Assembly (NCBI GenBank): GCA_023415515.1
Contig: JAEZKH010000164.1
Location: 1 to 5,553, forward strand
Reading direction: 5' to 3'
Source: Actinomycetes bacterium
GTDB lineage: Bacteria; Actinomycetota; Actinomycetes; Mycobacteriales; Mycobacteriaceae
Length of the DNA stretch: 5,553 nt
Both the position numbers and the translations under genes were made by a program. How positions within the stretch are numbered: position 1 is the stretch's first letter; the number at the start of each line of letters is the position of its first letter. The notes below the pieces were generated by a model, which saw nothing but the letters and a program-made list of their open reading frames with translations, did no database searches and was not told the DNA's origin. Positions 5,238 to 5,553 of the stretch are shown here, in pieces.

Positions 5238-5553
5238 ATCGGCAGCCTCACATCGCTGACGAAGGCGTCGCGCACCCACGAGACGAAGTCGTTCCACACA
5301 CCGGTGACCAGTGCGGCGCCGACGAGGATCAGCAGGATGCCGCCGAAGATCTGGATCTGTCGCGTGTGCCGCCGCAGCCAGCCGAGGCCCTGAACGGCGC
5401 GCGCGGAGCCGAAGGCCAACAGCACGAACGGGATTCCGAGTCCGAGGCAGTACGCGACGACGAGCAACATCCCGCGGGCGACGTCGGCGCCGTCGGTCGC
5501 CGAGGCCACCGCGATCACACCGGTCAGCGTCGGGCCGAGACACGGTGTCCAGC
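5234..5553 (-). CDS. ccdA: Thiol-disulfide transporter CcdA, C-terminal part (5' end beyond window)
   Basis: The visible 105 codons, running in from the right edge, encode the C-terminal half of a CcdA/DsbD-type membrane protein. CcdA relays electrons from cytoplasmic thioredoxin to extracytoplasmic thioredoxin-like proteins that keep apocytochrome c cysteines reduced for heme attachment. The first visible residues, WTPCLGPTLTG, are the family's helix-4 motif with one of its two redox cysteines. Two more helices follow (VARGMLLVVAYCLGLGIPF and QIFGGILLILVGAALVTG), then a short tail ending DVRLPI. An extra Cys in AYCLGLG sits in the fifth helix. The frame continues past the apparent GTG at 5518, which is internal, so the true start lies outside the window. 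The TGA stop overlaps the resB ATG (ATGA). A thioredoxin-like gene would be expected further upstream. Confidence 0.93.
   Translation of the reverse strand, partial: WTPCLGPTLTGVIAVASATDGADVARGMLLVVAYCLGLGIPFVLLAFGSARAVQGLGWLRRHTRQIQIFGGILLILVGAALVTGVWNDFVSWVRDAFVSDVRLPI

Noticed and set aside
4524..5393. 289-codon plus-strand open frame opposite resB/ccdA
   Set aside because: Low-complexity Gln/Glu/Arg/Gly-rich translation; it spans the resB-ccdA junction antisense and has no recognisable features.
5234..5518. Short 94-residue protein starting at GTG 5518
   Set aside because: The frame continues upstream to the window edge with the CcdA motif WTPCLGP, so 5518 is an internal valine.
5238..5543. 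N-terminal extension of ResB by 102 residues
   Set aside because: The extension is Arg-rich out-of-frame ccdA sequence. ATG at 5237 in an ATGA overlap gives a normal ResB start.
1..5553. Mobile element, CRISPR, RNA gene or phage content
   Set aside because: No terminal inverted repeats, transposase or integrase motifs, regularly spaced repeats, or tRNA/rRNA-like sequence were seen. The window is densely filled by ordinary chromosomal genes.

Overview
The window (about two-thirds G+C) looks like part of an actinobacterial chromosome, most likely Mycobacterium/Mycolicibacterium. The evidence is the gene order ccdA - resB - ccsA - MinD-like ATPase - DUF4229 membrane protein, which matches what I recall of the Rv0527-Rv0531 region of M. 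tuberculosis. The species cannot be fixed from sequence alone, and no database search was run.

Reading along the minus strand (right to left): the 3' end of ccdA enters at the right edge (5553-5234). It is followed by full-length resB (5237-3633) and ccsA (3636-2632), each joined to its predecessor by a 4-base ATGA stop/start overlap. After a 30-base gap comes a MinD/ParA-like P-loop ATPase with a TTG start (2601-1525). CcdA, ResB and CcsA form the system II (Ccs) cytochrome c maturation machinery. CcdA passes reducing power across the membrane to keep apocytochrome cysteines reduced. ResB and CcsA form the heme export and ligation complex. The ATPase is of the long, Pro-rich-headed type best known from ESX/type VII secretion loci; its role next to cytochrome c assembly is unexplained.

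The middle (1300-1525) holds a small gene on the opposite strand. It encodes a 52-residue single-pass membrane protein (1350-1508, GTG start, near-perfect Shine-Dalgarno). It converges on the ATPase gene with 16 bases between the stops and diverges from the DUF4229 gene across a 49-base gap. That gap holds an AT-rich dyad that may be a shared promoter. A GC-rich hairpin at the end of the small gene may serve as a two-way terminator.

The left part carries the DUF4229 two-helix membrane protein (1300-992). It is ATGA-coupled to a PLP-dependent class V aminotransferase-like enzyme (995 to the left edge, incomplete), which has a clear Schiff-base lysine motif but no assignable substrate.

I see no tRNA, rRNA, insertion sequence, CRISPR array or phage signature. 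The most interesting items are the small opposite-strand gene, the ATPase in a cytochrome c assembly operon, and a 16-base exact repeat carrying the ribosome-binding site in front of both ccsA and the ATPase gene.
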